Below are positions 47,703 through 56,027 of a DNA stretch of 64,000 bases, piece after piece. The position numbers and the translations under genes are program-made. Within the stretch, counting starts at the first letter, position 1, and every line of letters begins with the position of its first letter. The notes under the pieces are model-generated. The model saw only the letters and a program-made list of their open reading frames with translations. It ran no database searches and had not been told where the DNA came from. This DNA is from Synechococcus sp. AG-679-C18 (GTDB lineage Bacteria; Cyanobacteriota; Cyanobacteriia; PCC-6307; Cyanobiaceae): positions 25,016-89,015 of the forward strand of contig QCUL01000007.1 of the NCBI GenBank assembly GCA_003210755.1, read 5' to 3'.

Positions 47703-48218
47703 TCACCACAATTGAAGTTGAAATCCAGCGTGGTGGCTAACGATCGCGCATGCAACCGAAAGATTGAGACTTCTGACGCCTCCTTGGCCATCTGCTTCTG
47801 CGCTGAAGGGCATGGGAATGGTTGTGATCTGGGAACAGCGTTCACGAGTTTCTTCTGATAAACCTGTATCTTCCCGACCAAATAAAAGAACGTCACCAAA
47901 TTTAAATTGCATGTTTTGCAAAGAGATGCCACCTCTTCGGCTGCAACCAATGACCCTTGAGGGCTCTGGAAGCGAAGCAAGGAATACATCGAAATTTCTG
48001 TGTATCCTGAGATCTACATAGGGCCAATAATCAAGACCTGCTCTGCGCAAATAACGATCCTCGAGGCTAAAACCCAGAGGTTCAATCAATTCAAGTGGTA
48101 AACCAAAAGCTGCACATGTTCGAGCAATATTTCCTGTATTAGGAGGAATTTGAGGCTCAAATAGTGCGACCCTTAATGGTTTGTGAATTAAAGATTGTCC
48201 CTCTTGATAATAGTTCAT
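47703..48218 (-). CDS. trmL: tRNA (cytidine(34)-2'-O)-methyltransferase TrmL
   Basis: The 171-residue protein has SPOUT-fold motifs: ALFEPQIPPNTGNIARTCAAFG at the start, DYWPYVDLRIH, LLFGREDTGLS, and the knot segment IPMPFSAEADGQGGVRSLNLSVACAIV. TrmL methylates the wobble base of certain leucine tRNAs. I chose the ATG at 48218, which overlaps the cobU stop by ATGA. The longer frame upstream would lie within cobU. The usual N...GNI and RSLNLS residues are kept. Confidence 0.9.
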   Translation of the reverse strand: MNYYQEGQSLIHKPLRVALFEPQIPPNTGNIARTCAAFGLPLELIEPLGFSLEDRYLRRAGLDYWPYVDLRIHRNFDVFLASLPEPSRVIGCSRRGGISLQNMQFKFGDVLLFGREDTGLSEETRERCSQITTIPMPFSAEADGQGGVRSLNLSVACAIVSHHAGFQLQLW

Positions 48219-48775
48219 GGAACAAGAATTCCTAGTTGAGTGAGATTTAAAGCTCTTCCTTGAACAACCAACCAACTTTGGATTGCAAGCTTTTCAAGCT
48301 GTTGGGCAAGTAATCCTTGGCGATCTCTGAATAAACCACCAATTGCTGTAGCTGGAACGACTCCCCAACCTGTTTCTTCGACAACAATTACTGTTGGGCT
48401 GATTCGTGCTTCAAGGCTCCTGATCAATTCTTCTGACACCTTTTCCCAATCAGGATTATTGAGATTCAGTAGAGTTGCTGTGAAGCCACCAAGGGCATCG
48501 ATTAATAAAGTCTGATTAATATCTTCACATTGAATCGATTCAGACAGTTTTTCTCCGGATTCGATCAACTGCCAGTGAGATGGCCGTCTTTCTCTATGGA
48601 GTCTTACTCGCTGTTCCCATGCTTGATCGTTTGTACGAATAGCTGATGTAGCAACGTATGTGACGTTTTTTTGGTTACGTACCAAATATTCCGCCCATCG
48701 ACTTTTTCCTCCGCGGCTGGGTCCGTTGACAACGATGATTCCATTTGGAAGCAAAGGATGATTCACTGTATTCAA
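48215..48775 (-). CDS. cobU: adenosylcobinamide kinase / guanylyltransferase CobU
   Basis: The P-loop is IIVVNGPSRGGKSRWAEYL, followed by VTYVATS, the RLHRERRPSHW segment containing the guanylylated histidine, and VVEETGWGVVP. This is the CobU/CobP pattern. The enzyme phosphorylates adenosylcobinamide and transfers GMP to it, a late step in making (pseudo)cobalamin. The start is a TTG at 48775. It is coupled to trmL downstream and separated by 4 bases from the pxcA stop. Confidence 0.88.
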   Translation of the reverse strand: MNTVNHPLLPNGIIVVNGPSRGGKSRWAEYLVRNQKNVTYVATSAIRTNDQAWEQRVRLHRERRPSHWQLIESGEKLSESIQCEDINQTLLIDALGGFTATLLNLNNPDWEKVSEELIRSLEARISPTVIVVEETGWGVVPATAIGGLFRDRQGLLAQQLEKLAIQSWLVVQGRALNLTQLGILVP

Positions 48776-48779
48776 GTTC

Positions 48780-49928
48780 CTATCCGCCTCCGTTCATGCC
48801 TCGCAAAGTTGCTACAGATGAAGGACTGACTCGATTGAGATAGCGGAAGATCCAATACTTGAAGATGGTTGCCAAAATCACCGGAAAGGTTGCGATGAAG
48901 AGAAGAATAAAATTTTCCCGAGCTGGAAATCCGAAGTGATTGGCAATCCCGTCAAGAAGAACAGTCCACCCCTCTGGACTGTGAAATCCGACAAAAATAT
49001 CTGTAAAGAGAATAATTGCAAATGCTTTGGCTGAATCACTCAATCCGTACACAGCCTCATCAAAAAATCCCCGCAGAACTCTCAGCTCTTCACGACTAAA
49101 CAAACACACCATGACGAATGCAATTGTTGCTGAAATATCAGCAAGTACATTCTTAACAGCATGCGTGCTTTCTGAGTCAGCATCCTCCTTAAGTTCAGAT
49201 GCTTTCTTTGTTAAAAGCTGTTGAAGCTCTTCTTGGCTTGGAATTGAGTCTCCTCGAAGTAGTGCGTCGAATTCGATCTCCGCCTTGAAGACTCTTAATT
49301 TTTCTACAGCCTGTTCTTCTAATTGGGGTTTTGGGTAACTTAGGAAAGGTAAATCTGGAGCAAAACGGTCAACTGCAGGCCCAATAATGTACGTACGGCT
49401 GACCTGTTGTACTAGTAATGGAACCAGAATCAGAAGCAAAAGTACTTTTAAGGAAATCAGGGTTGAATCTCTTCGTCGCCTGAAGCCTGCGACCAATGTC
49501 GCTTCGCCAGCGGGATTGAGTTGTCTACGAACTTTGTCGAAGACGCCAAGCAACGAACGGGGTAATGGATCAGGAGAGCGGCTCATACTTGGACCTGAGG
49601 CGGTCCTTTTTGGGCTGTATCGGCTGACAACACTTTCAATCAGTTGAAGCTGGCGAAGCTCTTGTGGATCCAGCTGAGCTCTCTGGAATTCAATCTGATC
49701 AAGTGATGAGCGGCATACACCGATGGCAATTCGGAACTTGCGGAGGACAGTGGCCTGTACTGAGCTGGGTACAGAAAGTTCAAGATCCGGTCGAATTGGC
49801 CGGTCTCCGTAATATTCCAGCTCAAGGCTTTGAATTAAGAGCGCTGCCTCATAGCCCCGCTCAAGATCTGAATTGACATCAAGAGCGCTGGCTTTCCCAA
49901 AAGCTCCAATCCAATTGCGTAATGCCAT
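48780..49928 (-). CDS. pxcA: proton extrusion protein PxcA (CemA family)
   Basis: The protein (382 residues from the ATG at 49928) has a soluble N-terminal half and a membrane C-terminal half. Four or so helices are visible, including LKVLLLLILVPLLVQQVSR and FILLFIATFPVILATIFKYWIFRYLNRVSP, with the conserved FLSYPKPQLEEQAVE and DAVYGLSDSAKAFAIILFTDIFVGFHSPEGW elements seen in sequence. PxcA/CemA is required for light-induced proton extrusion and inorganic carbon uptake. It heads the run pxcA-cobU-trmL and follows psb32 by 5 bases. Confidence 0.92.
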   Translation of the reverse strand: MALRNWIGAFGKASALDVNSDLERGYEAALLIQSLELEYYGDRPIRPDLELSVPSSVQATVLRKFRIAIGVCRSSLDQIEFQRAQLDPQELRQLQLIESVVSRYSPKRTASGPSMSRSPDPLPRSLLGVFDKVRRQLNPAGEATLVAGFRRRRDSTLISLKVLLLLILVPLLVQQVSRTYIIGPAVDRFAPDLPFLSYPKPQLEEQAVEKLRVFKAEIEFDALLRGDSIPSQEELQQLLTKKASELKEDADSESTHAVKNVLADISATIAFVMVCLFSREELRVLRGFFDEAVYGLSDSAKAFAIILFTDIFVGFHSPEGWTVLLDGIANHFGFPARENFILLFIATFPVILATIFKYWIFRYLNRVSPSSVATLRGMNGGG

Positions 49929-49933
49929 AGCTC

Positions 49934-50614
49934 TTAGCGGGAGAAGACCCACCAGGTGGCCATCGGGACAATTGTTCCAACAACCAACAGAACGATTACC
50001 CAGGTGAATGCATTGCTTTCGCGAGTTTCTTCCACGGTTGGAATATTGGTCGGAATGCTCGTGCGTTCAATTTCTATTGGTGGTCCAGGATCCTCCCCAC
50101 CATTAAGCACCACTGCAATGCGTTCGATTCCATCGAGAGAAGCCTGACGAAAACGCTCTCCATCTCGCATTGGTTGGCTCATCGTGGTTCGTCCTGTGCT
50201 TCGAAGCAGAGAGTCTGGAAGTTGATCATTCAGCTCTTCAGATACGACAACGGCTGCTTGTTTGTTTTGTGTTTCCTCTAGAAAGAGGATGAGAGGAGGA
50301 GGATTCGCCATTCCATCGCCAGACCAACGCTTCACCAAGTCTTCCCCGAACCCAGTCAGGCTCAAGCCGTAATCAAGTCGCCGCAGGGTGATTATTTTTG
50401 CGTCAACTCGCAATGGTTCGAGTTGCTTTAGTCGACTTTCGATTTCGTTCCGCCCTGCACGACTGAGGACTTCAGCGGTATCGAGTACTGCTTCGTCAGG
50501 AGGCGCGGCTGGTAAGTCCTGAGGAGCTAACGCAAATCCCGTTGGCACGATTAGAAAAAGACAGATACTTGTGGTGACGAGCAGCTGCAAAAACTTCGAG
50601 AGGCTGAGCATCAT
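49934..50614 (-). CDS. psb32: photosystem II repair protein Psb32 (TPM domain)
   Basis: A signal peptide (LQLLVTTSICLFLIVPTGFA) is followed by a TPM domain (VLDTAEVLSRAGRNEIESRLKQLE, then VVVSEELNDQLPDSLL) and a C-terminal membrane helix (FTWVIVLLVVGTIVPMATWW). This fits Psb32, a thylakoid-lumen protein that helps photosystem II recover from photodamage. Length is 226 residues. Start is one of two adjacent ATGs. It is separated by 27 bases from the TerB-like gene upstream. Confidence 0.88.
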   Translation of the reverse strand: MMLSLSKFLQLLVTTSICLFLIVPTGFALAPQDLPAAPPDEAVLDTAEVLSRAGRNEIESRLKQLEPLRVDAKIITLRRLDYGLSLTGFGEDLVKRWSGDGMANPPPLILFLEETQNKQAAVVVSEELNDQLPDSLLRSTGRTTMSQPMRDGERFRQASLDGIERIAVVLNGGEDPGPPIEIERTSIPTNIPTVEETRESNAFTWVIVLLVVGTIVPMATWWVFSR

Positions 50615-50641
50615 GGTTCAGTCGATTGATGAGGTCTGTTG

Positions 50642-51073
50642 TTAAGAGGCGAGGCTGTCGCGATTCAAAGCCATAATTGCTTCCATTACGGTCTTCGCTT
50701 TGCCTTCAGGGAGTTCAACTTTTTGAATCAATGCGTCAAGGAACGTCTGTTCTTCAGATGAAATAGTCCGGTCAGCATGGACGAGCTGAACGGCTACTGC
50801 AAGAGCAGTTTCTTGCTGTAACTCAGAGAGATGAGGCAATGCATCTTGGACGAGTTGGTCTAAACCGCTCTCTCGCAAGCGTTTAAGCAACACATCAAAC
50901 AACATTGCCATCTCGCTCTCGCTTCGTTCTTTGTAGGGCGTTCGATATTCAAGTTGTCGCCTTAACGCGTGTGCTTCTTCCTTGCCCAGCACACCATCAC
51001 AAGCCACAGCTCCCAGCGCGATGGCCGCAAAGGCTTCGGATTCGGTCATGGTCGTTGGAGTTCTCTCTTCCAT
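50642..51073 (-). CDS. TerB-like helical protein
   Basis: The 143-residue protein has paired helices around AFAAIALGAVACDGVLGKEE and ALAVAVQLVHADRTISSEEQTFLDAL, the repeated acidic [AV]xADGxxxxxE motif of the TerB family. TerB domains bind metal ions weakly and act in tellurite or stress responses elsewhere; the role here is unknown. It lies first in a psb32-pxcA-cobU-trmL run. A second protein with a TerB-like N-terminus occurs at 58853. Confidence 0.75.
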   Translation of the reverse strand: MEERTPTTMTESEAFAAIALGAVACDGVLGKEEAHALRRQLEYRTPYKERSESEMAMLFDVLLKRLRESGLDQLVQDALPHLSELQQETALAVAVQLVHADRTISSEEQTFLDALIQKVELPEGKAKTVMEAIMALNRDSLAS

Positions 51074-51117
51074 TTGAGCAAGAGTGAGCCAATCTGACTG
51101 CTAGTAAGTCGCAATTC

Positions 51118-51750
51118 ATGTTGAGATCCGCTCAATGGTGCCTGCTTGCAGGGCTTCTCGTCTTAGGGCTTGCCATTCTTAATGCCAGTACAGCTGACAC
51201 AATTACCCCAAGTCTGGAGCGAGCCGACGTTCTTGCTGGAATGGCAGGCGTTGGATTGATGCTGGTTTCAATCCTTTGGACCCGAGCTTCTCCGCGTAAT
51301 CCAGAGACAGTTGATCTAGGGGGAGAGCAAGGTTTTGTGCTTTCCTCTGATTTAGCCGATACAGTTCGTGCCGAAATGGCGTGGGGTAGCCATCAGTTTC
51401 TTACGGCAACTTCTGCAGCCACGATCCTCGTATTTTGGAATGGTTCTGTTCTGTTGCGGCGTGGTCTTTTAGGTAGTGGCGATTTCGTGCCAGGGGATAT
51501 TTGTCGACGATCACAGCGAAAGAAAGAGCTGGTTTCCCTGGTTAAAACAGCTCTCTACCCTGGTAAAGAGGAATTTGACCCTGTGTTACCAGGATTGCCT
51601 TCTGTAATGGTTCAGCCGTTAGGACAAGGCGGTTGGATTGTACTTGGTGGCTGGTCTGAACGCTGTTTCAGTCGTTCAGATGAACGCTGGCTGAGTGGTT
51701 GGGCTGAACGTCTCAAAACAACGCTAATTTCTGCAGATTCTGCTAATTAA
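51118..51750 (+). CDS. cofactor assembly of complex C (CCB) subunit B-like protein
   Basis: The 210-residue protein has two N-terminal membrane helices (WCLLAGLLVLGLAILNAS and VLAGMAGVGLMLVSILWTRA) and a soluble domain with FWNGSVLLRRGLL and GWIVLGGWSERCFSRSDERWLSGWAE. This matches the CCB2/CCB4 family, which attaches haem c(n) covalently to cytochrome b6. It runs divergently from the TerB-like gene, with 44 bases between starts. The second half contains cysteines in DICRRS and ERCFSRS. Confidence 0.8.
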   Translation: MLRSAQWCLLAGLLVLGLAILNASTADTITPSLERADVLAGMAGVGLMLVSILWTRASPRNPETVDLGGEQGFVLSSDLADTVRAEMAWGSHQFLTATSAATILVFWNGSVLLRRGLLGSGDFVPGDICRRSQRKKELVSLVKTALYPGKEEFDPVLPGLPSVMVQPLGQGGWIVLGGWSERCFSRSDERWLSGWAERLKTTLISADSAN

Positions 51751-52039
51751 ATTTAGATATTACAATAGCAATCAGTGCTTAATAACTTTAGTTGCCTTCA
51801 TAAGATGGGACGTCTAAAACAGCCTAGTTATGCATATTTATGCATTTGCCACACTGAACTCATAAACTTTAAAATCGACTGGCAGTCTATTTGTATATGT
51901 TGGCGTGAAATTATATTCGGTGACGAATCCATCGGCTGGAACGAAGCCACCTTGATGTCTGAGTGTCAAAGTAAATGATTTTTTGATTTGACGACTAACC
52001 AGCATTAGGCCATCCGACCCTGATACGTCTTGTTAGATG

Positions 52040-52327
52040 GCGGATATGACCTCCTTCGAGGGGGCGGAAGATGATCCCCCTGAGGGTGAATCGTGTTCAA
52101 GAACTCAAGTGTTATTGGTGGTAAAGCTCTTGGGACACTCTGACCAAGCGAGTCATATCATTTGAACACTGAGAAATCCCCGCAAAAGTGAATAACTGAT
52201 TTTGTGGGAGTGCGTGCAACTGTCGTTCAACTGACAATTGCCGATTCCTCAGTCATTCTGAATTTGAAGACGAAGCTGGCGCTCGTCTCAAAAGTACGGT
52301 CAGCAGCGAACGACCGTTCTTTTTTCT
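52040..52327 (+). ncRNA. candidate structured RNA ending in a strong terminator
   Basis: Several helices fit one plus-strand RNA. GTGTTCAA (52093-52100) pairs perfectly with TTGAACAC (52162-52169). Inside that, TTGGT/ACCAA and AGTGT/ACACT can pair. GACGA-A-GC (52269-52276) pairs with GCTCGTC (52281-52287) around TGGC. Finally ACGGTC (52296-52301) pairs with GACCGT (52312-52317), followed by TCTTTTTT, a clear Rho-independent terminator. No protein frame of note overlaps it. It is either an independent small RNA of up to about 290 bases or a leader whose terminator controls the membrane protein gene starting 50-150 bases downstream. The 5' end is a guess. It does not match motifs I know for 6S RNA, tmRNA, RNase P or SRP RNA. 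Confidence 0.55.
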
Positions 52328-52475
52328 GCCTGAGAAGCTTCACCTCGTTGAGTTTCGTAGGCAATGATCTTGTCAGATGAGGCACCCTTTTCGATCTCTG
52401 GATGGTCTGTGGAATAACGCTTGTACATCAGAGGAGTCTTTTACGATTAATTTTTGGATAAGCCGATATGAGTCA

Positions 52476-52853
52476 ATGTCTAACGTGGCACTAAAAAGTT
52501 TTTGTCAAGCGTTTCTATTTATTTGGTTGCTTACATGTGGGATCGTCACCTTTCATGGTTTGAAGCTCTCCATTAGTGGTTCGCCTTTTGCCTTTGTATC
52601 AGTCATCCTTTGGGTGCTTATTTGTCTTGCGTGGCAAGCCTTTATGGTTGCACTGTTACGTAGAAGAGACCGTGCGCCTATTTGGGCATCCCTAACCATT
52701 GGATGTATTTATGCTCTTTTGAGTTGGCCTATAACTTGGTTGATGGGCTTAGCAAACTTCACGACTATAGGGTCAGTGCCTCTTGTTTTATTTGGGATAG
52801 TGGCTGGTTTGACCACAGGTGTTGCTAAAGCTTTTCTAGTTAAAACTTCATAG
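52476..52853 (+). CDS. hypothetical four-helix membrane protein
   Basis: The 125-residue product has four predicted membrane helices: SFCQAFLFIWLLTCGIVTF, FAFVSVILWVLICLAWQAFM, IWASLTIGCIYALLSWPITW and IGSVPLVLFGIVAGLTTGVA. A basic loop RRRDRAP lies between the second and third. I do not recognise a family. The frame extends upstream to an ATG at 52377, but those 33 residues do not look conserved, so I prefer the ATG at 52476. It stands directly after a structured RNA with a terminator, which might control it. Confidence 0.6.
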   Translation: MSNVALKSFCQAFLFIWLLTCGIVTFHGLKLSISGSPFAFVSVILWVLICLAWQAFMVALLRRRDRAPIWASLTIGCIYALLSWPITWLMGLANFTTIGSVPLVLFGIVAGLTTGVAKAFLVKTS

Positions 52854-53276
52854 TAAGACTTGAATCGCTTGGAAAAGCAAAGAAGTCAACAATGAAGAGA
52901 TTAATATTTCATTGCAGACCTCCTCTTATGTATATTATTTTTTCGATGGCTTCTTGCAAAGAAGCGATTTGCACTGCTTGGATCTAATGGGGCTTATGCA
53001 AAGAAAAGATGCTTAATTGATAGAGCTTTTAATGTGTCAACACGGAAGTTAAGACCTAAATCATTAGTGACTGATTATAAATATTATTCATGCAATGCCT
53101 TTGATTGATAAAGTCACTAGTATGAGCTCTGTCTGTTTCAAATATTGTAAACTGTGCCTTTAAATTGGAAATAAATTGTAATTAAATTTTTAGTTGGCTG
53201 CCTAAAAATTAACGAGGCCAATTGCTTATTTGCTGCTAGTTAAATACTAAAAAATGATTATAAAAAAGATATTGCT
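52854..53276. other. 423-base AT-rich spacer
   Basis: Only very short frames are present, the longest being about 31 codons on the plus strand from 52891. I see no tRNA, no strong hairpin and no recognisable gene remnant in this stretch. Confidence 0.55.
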
Positions 53277-53601
53277 CTAAGTCTTGAAGTAATCCTTTGC
53301 TTTTAAATTAATCCATTTCTGTTTTCTCTCCTGTATTAGTGTCTTAACAGGCACATCTTTTTTCTCGTATTGTTTAAATTTATTTACAAATTGATTGAGC
53401 TCTAGTATCTTTTCATTAATATAATCAGAACACATTTTTCTATGTGAGGGTGATAGCGAAGGGTTTTGGCTTCCATTCTCTAAACAGTTAGCTCCGGCAT
53501 TAAAGCCATCATTCTTAAGCCTCTCCCGTTAAACAGCAAGATAACTATTCCACCAATGCACCCATACCGATCATGATGTTGAGTCCTACTGGTCCTTTCA
53601 T
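53277..53601 (-). pseudogene. small gene broken by two single-base deletions
   Basis: A strong ribosome-binding site (AAGGAGG) precedes an ATG at 53601 that reads KGPVGLNIMIGMGA and then stops. One frame over, the sequence continues GGIVILLFNGRGL, and in the third frame KNDGFNAGANCLENGSQNP, then CSDYINEKILELNQF, ending at a TAG at 53277. Joining the three pieces gives a coherent 108-residue protein: an N-terminal membrane helix, then a soluble part with two cysteines. Total length is 325 bases; adding two bases restores 109 codons. This fits two separate one-base deletions, near 53554 and 53522. Sequencing error is the alternative. Confidence 0.65.
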
Positions 53602-54202
53602 AATCCTCCTTATTTAGAAAACATAGATTAATTGAATGTTCTTGTTTGATATATCCCTTAAGCACTGATAATGGGATCAATGCAATACACAATCTATTCA
53701 CTGATCGAGATCTAATTCATTCTTAGCAGAGATATTAAGGTTTAAGAGCCAATTTATTCTCATCAACAATACAAGTAGTACGAATGGCAGTATTTAAAAT
53801 ACTGAGTCGATTCAGTCTATTCCTTTATTGTGATGCTCATCATTGGATTGAGATTTAAAGTAAATCTTAATCTGAATTCTTATTCCTCTACGACTACGAA
53901 GGAAACAATATCACTTACGGTTTTGAATTAATACTTTATTATTAAAGCAGGCTATGGATAGATAGGAATTGGGTATTTGTTTAATACTTTAAAAGTTGCT
54001 TTAATGATTGGCTCTAGATGTTGTCGCAGAACATCCAAAAAGGCTTTCTCTATGACTGAGTTGATCTTATTTCGTTAATCTTTTATTATAATGCCGATCA
54101 AGTCTCATTCGCTTGTTGTAGAATGCAAAGCTTGAAATTTATTAGTTCAAGTGTAGCAAATAAAAAAACAAAATTTATTTTGAGCTGAGTTAGCCTTGCA
54201 AG
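53602..54202. other. 601-base spacer with a palindrome
   Basis: No gene is evident. A perfect inverted repeat, CAGTATTT-A-AAATACTG, lies at 53788-53804 and could be an operator or a small hairpin. A 24-codon frame begins just upstream of it at 53784 (AVFKILSRFSLFLYCDAHHW) and might encode a tiny peptide, but I cannot support it further. Confidence 0.5.
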
Positions 54203-54385
54203 TTATCCATGTATTGCTGCCAATTCTAGCTCCAATGCATTATAAAGTGCAGCAATTAATTTGTCGTTGTCATTTTTTTGTTGTTTCAATAATGAAACAT
54301 AAGAAGCCCGCTGATAAAGTTGTAATAACTCAGCTACAAAGGTTCTTAGCGGGTTTCCAGTGGCACTAGATGATTTGATGGGCAT
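54203..54385 (-). CDS. small helical hypothetical protein
   Basis: The 60-residue product has good coding character: PLRTFVAELLQLYQRASYV, a linker, then KNDNDKLIAALYNALELELAA, suggesting two amphipathic helices. It has no cysteine or membrane segment. The ATG at 54385 has only a weak upstream GAGAA. I know no family. It stands out from the AT-rich surroundings by its balanced amino acid composition. Confidence 0.5.
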   Translation of the reverse strand: MPIKSSSATGNPLRTFVAELLQLYQRASYVSLLKQQKNDNDKLIAALYNALELELAAIHG

Positions 54386-54529
54386 TAGTCATTCTCAGCA
54401 GGTTTTCGTTACCAAACTTTAGGAACATTTTTTCTGCACTGCGTTTTTAAAAAGTCTGTACCGTCTGATTTGGATGCGTTCGTTCCCCTATGGCATTACA
54501 TGGACTAATCAGACTGATCCGCTTTTTAG

Positions 54530-54733
54530 TCAACAGTGCATCCATCGTGGCCGGTAGTTGATAATCGAAGCTGTCAGAGCGAGATTGATTGGATTGACAA
54601 GTCGTCCAGAGCCAGGGTGTATGTGAGCATCATTTGCTGAAGAGCCTCGACGAATAGTTGCTCCTTGCCTGCGATTTGATCCTCTGAACCGCATCGCGCT
54701 TGTCTTGAGGCACACATCATTGCTATGAGTCAC
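54530..54733 (-). CDS. possible small arginine-rich protein
   Basis: The frame encodes FRGSNRRQGATIRRGSSAND followed by HIHPGSGRLVNPINLALTA. The stretch is clearly less AT-rich than its neighbours, and the codon pattern looks protein-like, particularly from the internal ATG at 54694. No family is recognised. It might be a short real gene or a remnant of a larger one. Confidence 0.35.
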   Translation of the reverse strand: MTHSNDVCLKTSAMRFRGSNRRQGATIRRGSSANDAHIHPGSGRLVNPINLALTASIINYRPRWMHC

Positions 54734-54981
54734 TTGCGCTAGATCGCATTCTCAGACCTTCATAGAGTCAATGAGTCAGGCTAGAGCCCTATTGTTTTAT
54801 ATTTTACTATTGGAATGGTTAAAACCTAGATTCAAGTGTGTCTGTTTACTTTTCTCAGCAGGTTGGTTGATTCTGAAGCAATTGGCTTGATTTCTAAATG
54901 TTCAACATTGATTTGCTGGGTTGACACGTTGCCGTGGCCTGTAGCCTGATTTATTCTCAGTAAATGTCAGCTTAAAATTCA

Positions 54982-55203
54982 ATGAATCTTCAATTTTTAT
55001 TTTTTAATGTTGAAATCCTAAGTATTATCTATGTTTATATAATGCTAATATTGTATGCTTTGATCGTCCGTAAGACAATTGAAGGAAAATCAGCATCCTT
55101 CGGTTTTAGAGACTTTAAAGTGCTTTTGCTAAGTAAAAAAATCATGTTGTCAACTCTAGTTTTCGCGATACTTCTTTCGCAAAATGTGTACAGTAGAAAC
55201 TAA
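54982..55203 (+). CDS. possible small membrane protein
   Basis: The 73-codon frame gives two hydrophobic stretches (EILSIIYVYIMLILYALIV and IMLSTLVFAILLSQNVYS) joined by a basic loop (RKTIEGKSASFGFRDFK). The organisation is credible for a two-helix membrane protein, but T- and A-rich DNA readily gives such frames by chance. No family is recognised. Confidence 0.35.
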   Translation: MNLQFLFFNVEILSIIYVYIMLILYALIVRKTIEGKSASFGFRDFKVLLLSKKIMLSTLVFAILLSQNVYSRN

Positions 55204-55277
55204 ATTAAGTTTTGGTGATTTAAAAACATGCTTTTTGATTTAATTCTTCTATTGGTATGGGAGCAATCTGGGACGTT

Positions 55278-55454
55278 TCATAATCCTTTTTGCTGACGGA
55301 TAATCCAGGCTGAAGCCGCTTGCTGTGATTTCCATGCCACAAGGAGCTCTTTAGCAATCGTCTGAAGCTTATCAACATCATTCAATTGATCGATGTCTCT
55401 TGAAAGCTTTTCGATCTCGAATTTTTGTCCGATGGTCAAAGCAATTGGATCCAT
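55278..55454 (-). CDS. small NblA-like helical protein
   Basis: The 58-residue product reads DPIALTIGQKFEIEKLSRDI, then QLNDVDKLQTIAKELLVAW, then KSQQAASAWIIRQQKGL. Its order of features resembles NblA, the phycobilisome degradation adaptor: an LTxxQxF start, two helices of similar length, and a basic C-terminus ending GL. The sequence similarity is limited, so NblA function is only a suggestion. Coding character is strong and the G+C content is above that of the islet around it. Confidence 0.65.
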   Translation of the reverse strand: MDPIALTIGQKFEIEKLSRDIDQLNDVDKLQTIAKELLVAWKSQQAASAWIIRQQKGL

Positions 55455-55636
55455 GAGCCTTTTTGCATTGGCACGCCAAAGTTAACGAACGGTGCAAATC
55501 AATCGAGTAGTCTTTGCAACAGATTTGAAGGTTTGATGCTCAACTGAATACATATTGCCTGTTACGGAACATTGCTGAACCCTTCTAAAGCCTTTGAATC
55601 ACTTACTTTTAGAGGGCAATAAACTCTCTGTACTCG

Positions 55637-55810
55637 ATGATCTATTCCTGGGAGCAACATCAAAATCTTTCCAGGTTAGTATCGGATGCTGCAGACACTG
55701 ACAAAGGAGTTGCTCTCGCCCTTATGGGTATTGGCTTGTTGATGTTGGCTAATGATCTTTTGTCTAAAGAGTCGGTCAATAATTCATTTCTCAAACATTG
55801 TGAATTCTGA
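55637..55810 (+). CDS. small one-helix hypothetical protein
   Basis: The 57-residue frame reads IYSWEQHQNLSRLVSDAADT, then KGVALALMGIGLLMLAND with one membrane helix, then LLSKESVNNSFLKHCEF. Codon use and the alternation of charged and hydrophobic blocks look like a genuine small membrane protein. No ribosome-binding site is obvious closer than about 20 bases (GAGGGC). No family is recognised. Confidence 0.5.
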   Translation: MIYSWEQHQNLSRLVSDAADTDKGVALALMGIGLLMLANDLLSKESVNNSFLKHCEF

Positions 55811-56027
55811 TTTCGTTCATGAAGCATTCTTTTACTACCTCTTTTAGGATTAATTGTAATTTTTTCTAAGTAGAATGAGTTTATTGTGAGATTTTTTGTG
55901 AAATTTCTGAGATTTTATTGTTTTGCCTAAATCTCTTTCAAGCCGTTATTGCTATCAATATATTTTTTATTATCAGTGAATGATTACTATTATAGCTGTC
56001 TATTAGTTGTTCGTTTTCTGTCATGTC

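Noticed and set aside
51775..51978. 67-codon frame after the CCB-like gene
   Set aside because: Composition is irregular, many Cys and Trp, no family or start signal.
52040..52327. tmRNA, 6S RNA, RNase P RNA or cobalamin riboswitch as identity of the structured RNA
   Set aside because: No tag-peptide frame, no SRP or RNase P core sequence and no B12-box was seen; the pairing pattern does not clearly form the single long 6S rod.
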